Origin: DASQPR01 sp035713725
GTDB lineage: Bacteria; Actinomycetota; Actinomycetes; Mycobacteriales; Micromonosporaceae
Direction: 5' to 3'
Assembly (NCBI GenBank): GCA_035713725.1
Contig: DASTMZ010000169.1
Location: 1-13,118 of the forward strand
Length of the DNA stretch: 13,118 nucleotides
The notes beneath the pieces were generated by a model that was not told the origin of the DNA, did no database searches, and was given only the letters and a program-made list of their open reading frames with translations. Of this stretch, positions 12,976 to 13,118 are shown in pieces. Both the position numbers and the translations under genes were made by a program. How positions within the stretch are numbered: the stretch's first letter is position 1; every line of letters begins with the position of its first letter.

Positions 12976-13118
12976 CACCGCAGGAGCTTGTCGAACGCGC
13001 ACTGGACCGGTCGACGGCCGACGGGTGCATCGTGCTGGTCGAGGAGGCGGATCGCGCGAATATCCGCTGGGCGAACAACACGCTGACCACCAACGGCCAG
13101 ACGCAGGGCCGTCGCGTG
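12972..13118 (+). CDS. tldE: TldE/PmbA-like protein, N-terminal 49 codons (3' end outside window)
   Basis: Partner subunit of TldD that lacks the zinc motif but is needed for heterodimer activity. The visible part begins MTPQELVERALDRS and continues with VLVEEADRANIRWANNTLTT, which fits the N-terminal alpha/beta region of the TldD/PmbA fold, where 'R(W/F)ANN' is typical of actinobacterial TldE. It starts at an ATG overlapping the tldD TGA by 4 bp and runs in frame to the end of the window. Assignment rests on these 49 residues plus the position next to tldD. Confidence 0.8.
   Translation, partial: MTPQELVERALDRSTADGCIVLVEEADRANIRWANNTLTTNGQTQGRRV

Noticed and set aside
1..13118. CRISPR arrays, tRNA or rRNA genes, insertion sequences, attachment sites
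   Set aside because: I saw no regularly spaced long direct repeats, no cloverleaf or rRNA-like stretches, and no transposase or integrase motifs in any frame.

Overview
The window is very high G+C and densely coded. It has strong G/C third-position preference, GTG starts, GC-rich stem-loops without U-tracts and at least one probable leaderless start. Together with the gene content (ECF sigma factor fused to a SnoaL-like domain, DrrAB-type exporter, PadR regulator, Tat-exported phosphatase) this points to an actinomycete chromosome; I cannot name the genus. All genes belong to recognisable families. I see no mobile element, CRISPR array, tRNA or rRNA, and nothing that amounts to a wholly new system. 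The more interesting material lies in gene junctions and leaders.

Layout. 1-219 (-) is the N-terminus of a glutamate decarboxylase cut by the window edge. It is divergent from an SDR dehydrogenase of the 3-hydroxyacyl-CoA dehydrogenase type II kind (373-1134, +). That gene meets a PAPS-dependent sulfotransferase (1131-2099, -) tail to tail, and a single CTAG palindrome supplies both stop codons. Upstream of the sulfotransferase on the same strand lie a small M50-type membrane metalloprotease (2231-2980, -) and a D-2-hydroxyacid dehydrogenase (3127-4080, -).

4275-6876 (+) is an efflux module: a PadR-family regulator followed by a DrrA-like ATPase and a DrrB-like permease, the last two translationally coupled by an ATGA overlap. 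The ATPase leader can fold so that its Shine-Dalgarno sequence is paired. The module ends at a perfect 14-bp inverted repeat that also serves the convergent ECF sigma factor gene (6949-8025, -). The sigma gene is divergent from a 14-TM DHA2-family MFS exporter (8201-9658, +), which makes the exporter a candidate target of the sigma factor.

A Tat-exported purple-acid-phosphatase-like phosphoesterase (9716-11362, +) follows. A strong hairpin between exporter and phosphatase overlaps the phosphatase ribosome-binding site. The window closes with tldD (11455-12975, +), which appears leaderless, and the first 49 codons of its partner tldE/pmbA, overlapping by ATGA. These two form the TldD/TldE heterodimeric metalloprotease.

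Functionally this is a patchwork of short transcription units: general metabolism (decarboxylase, dehydrogenases), two separate drug/metabolite export loci each beside its own regulator, and protein- or peptide-processing proteases.
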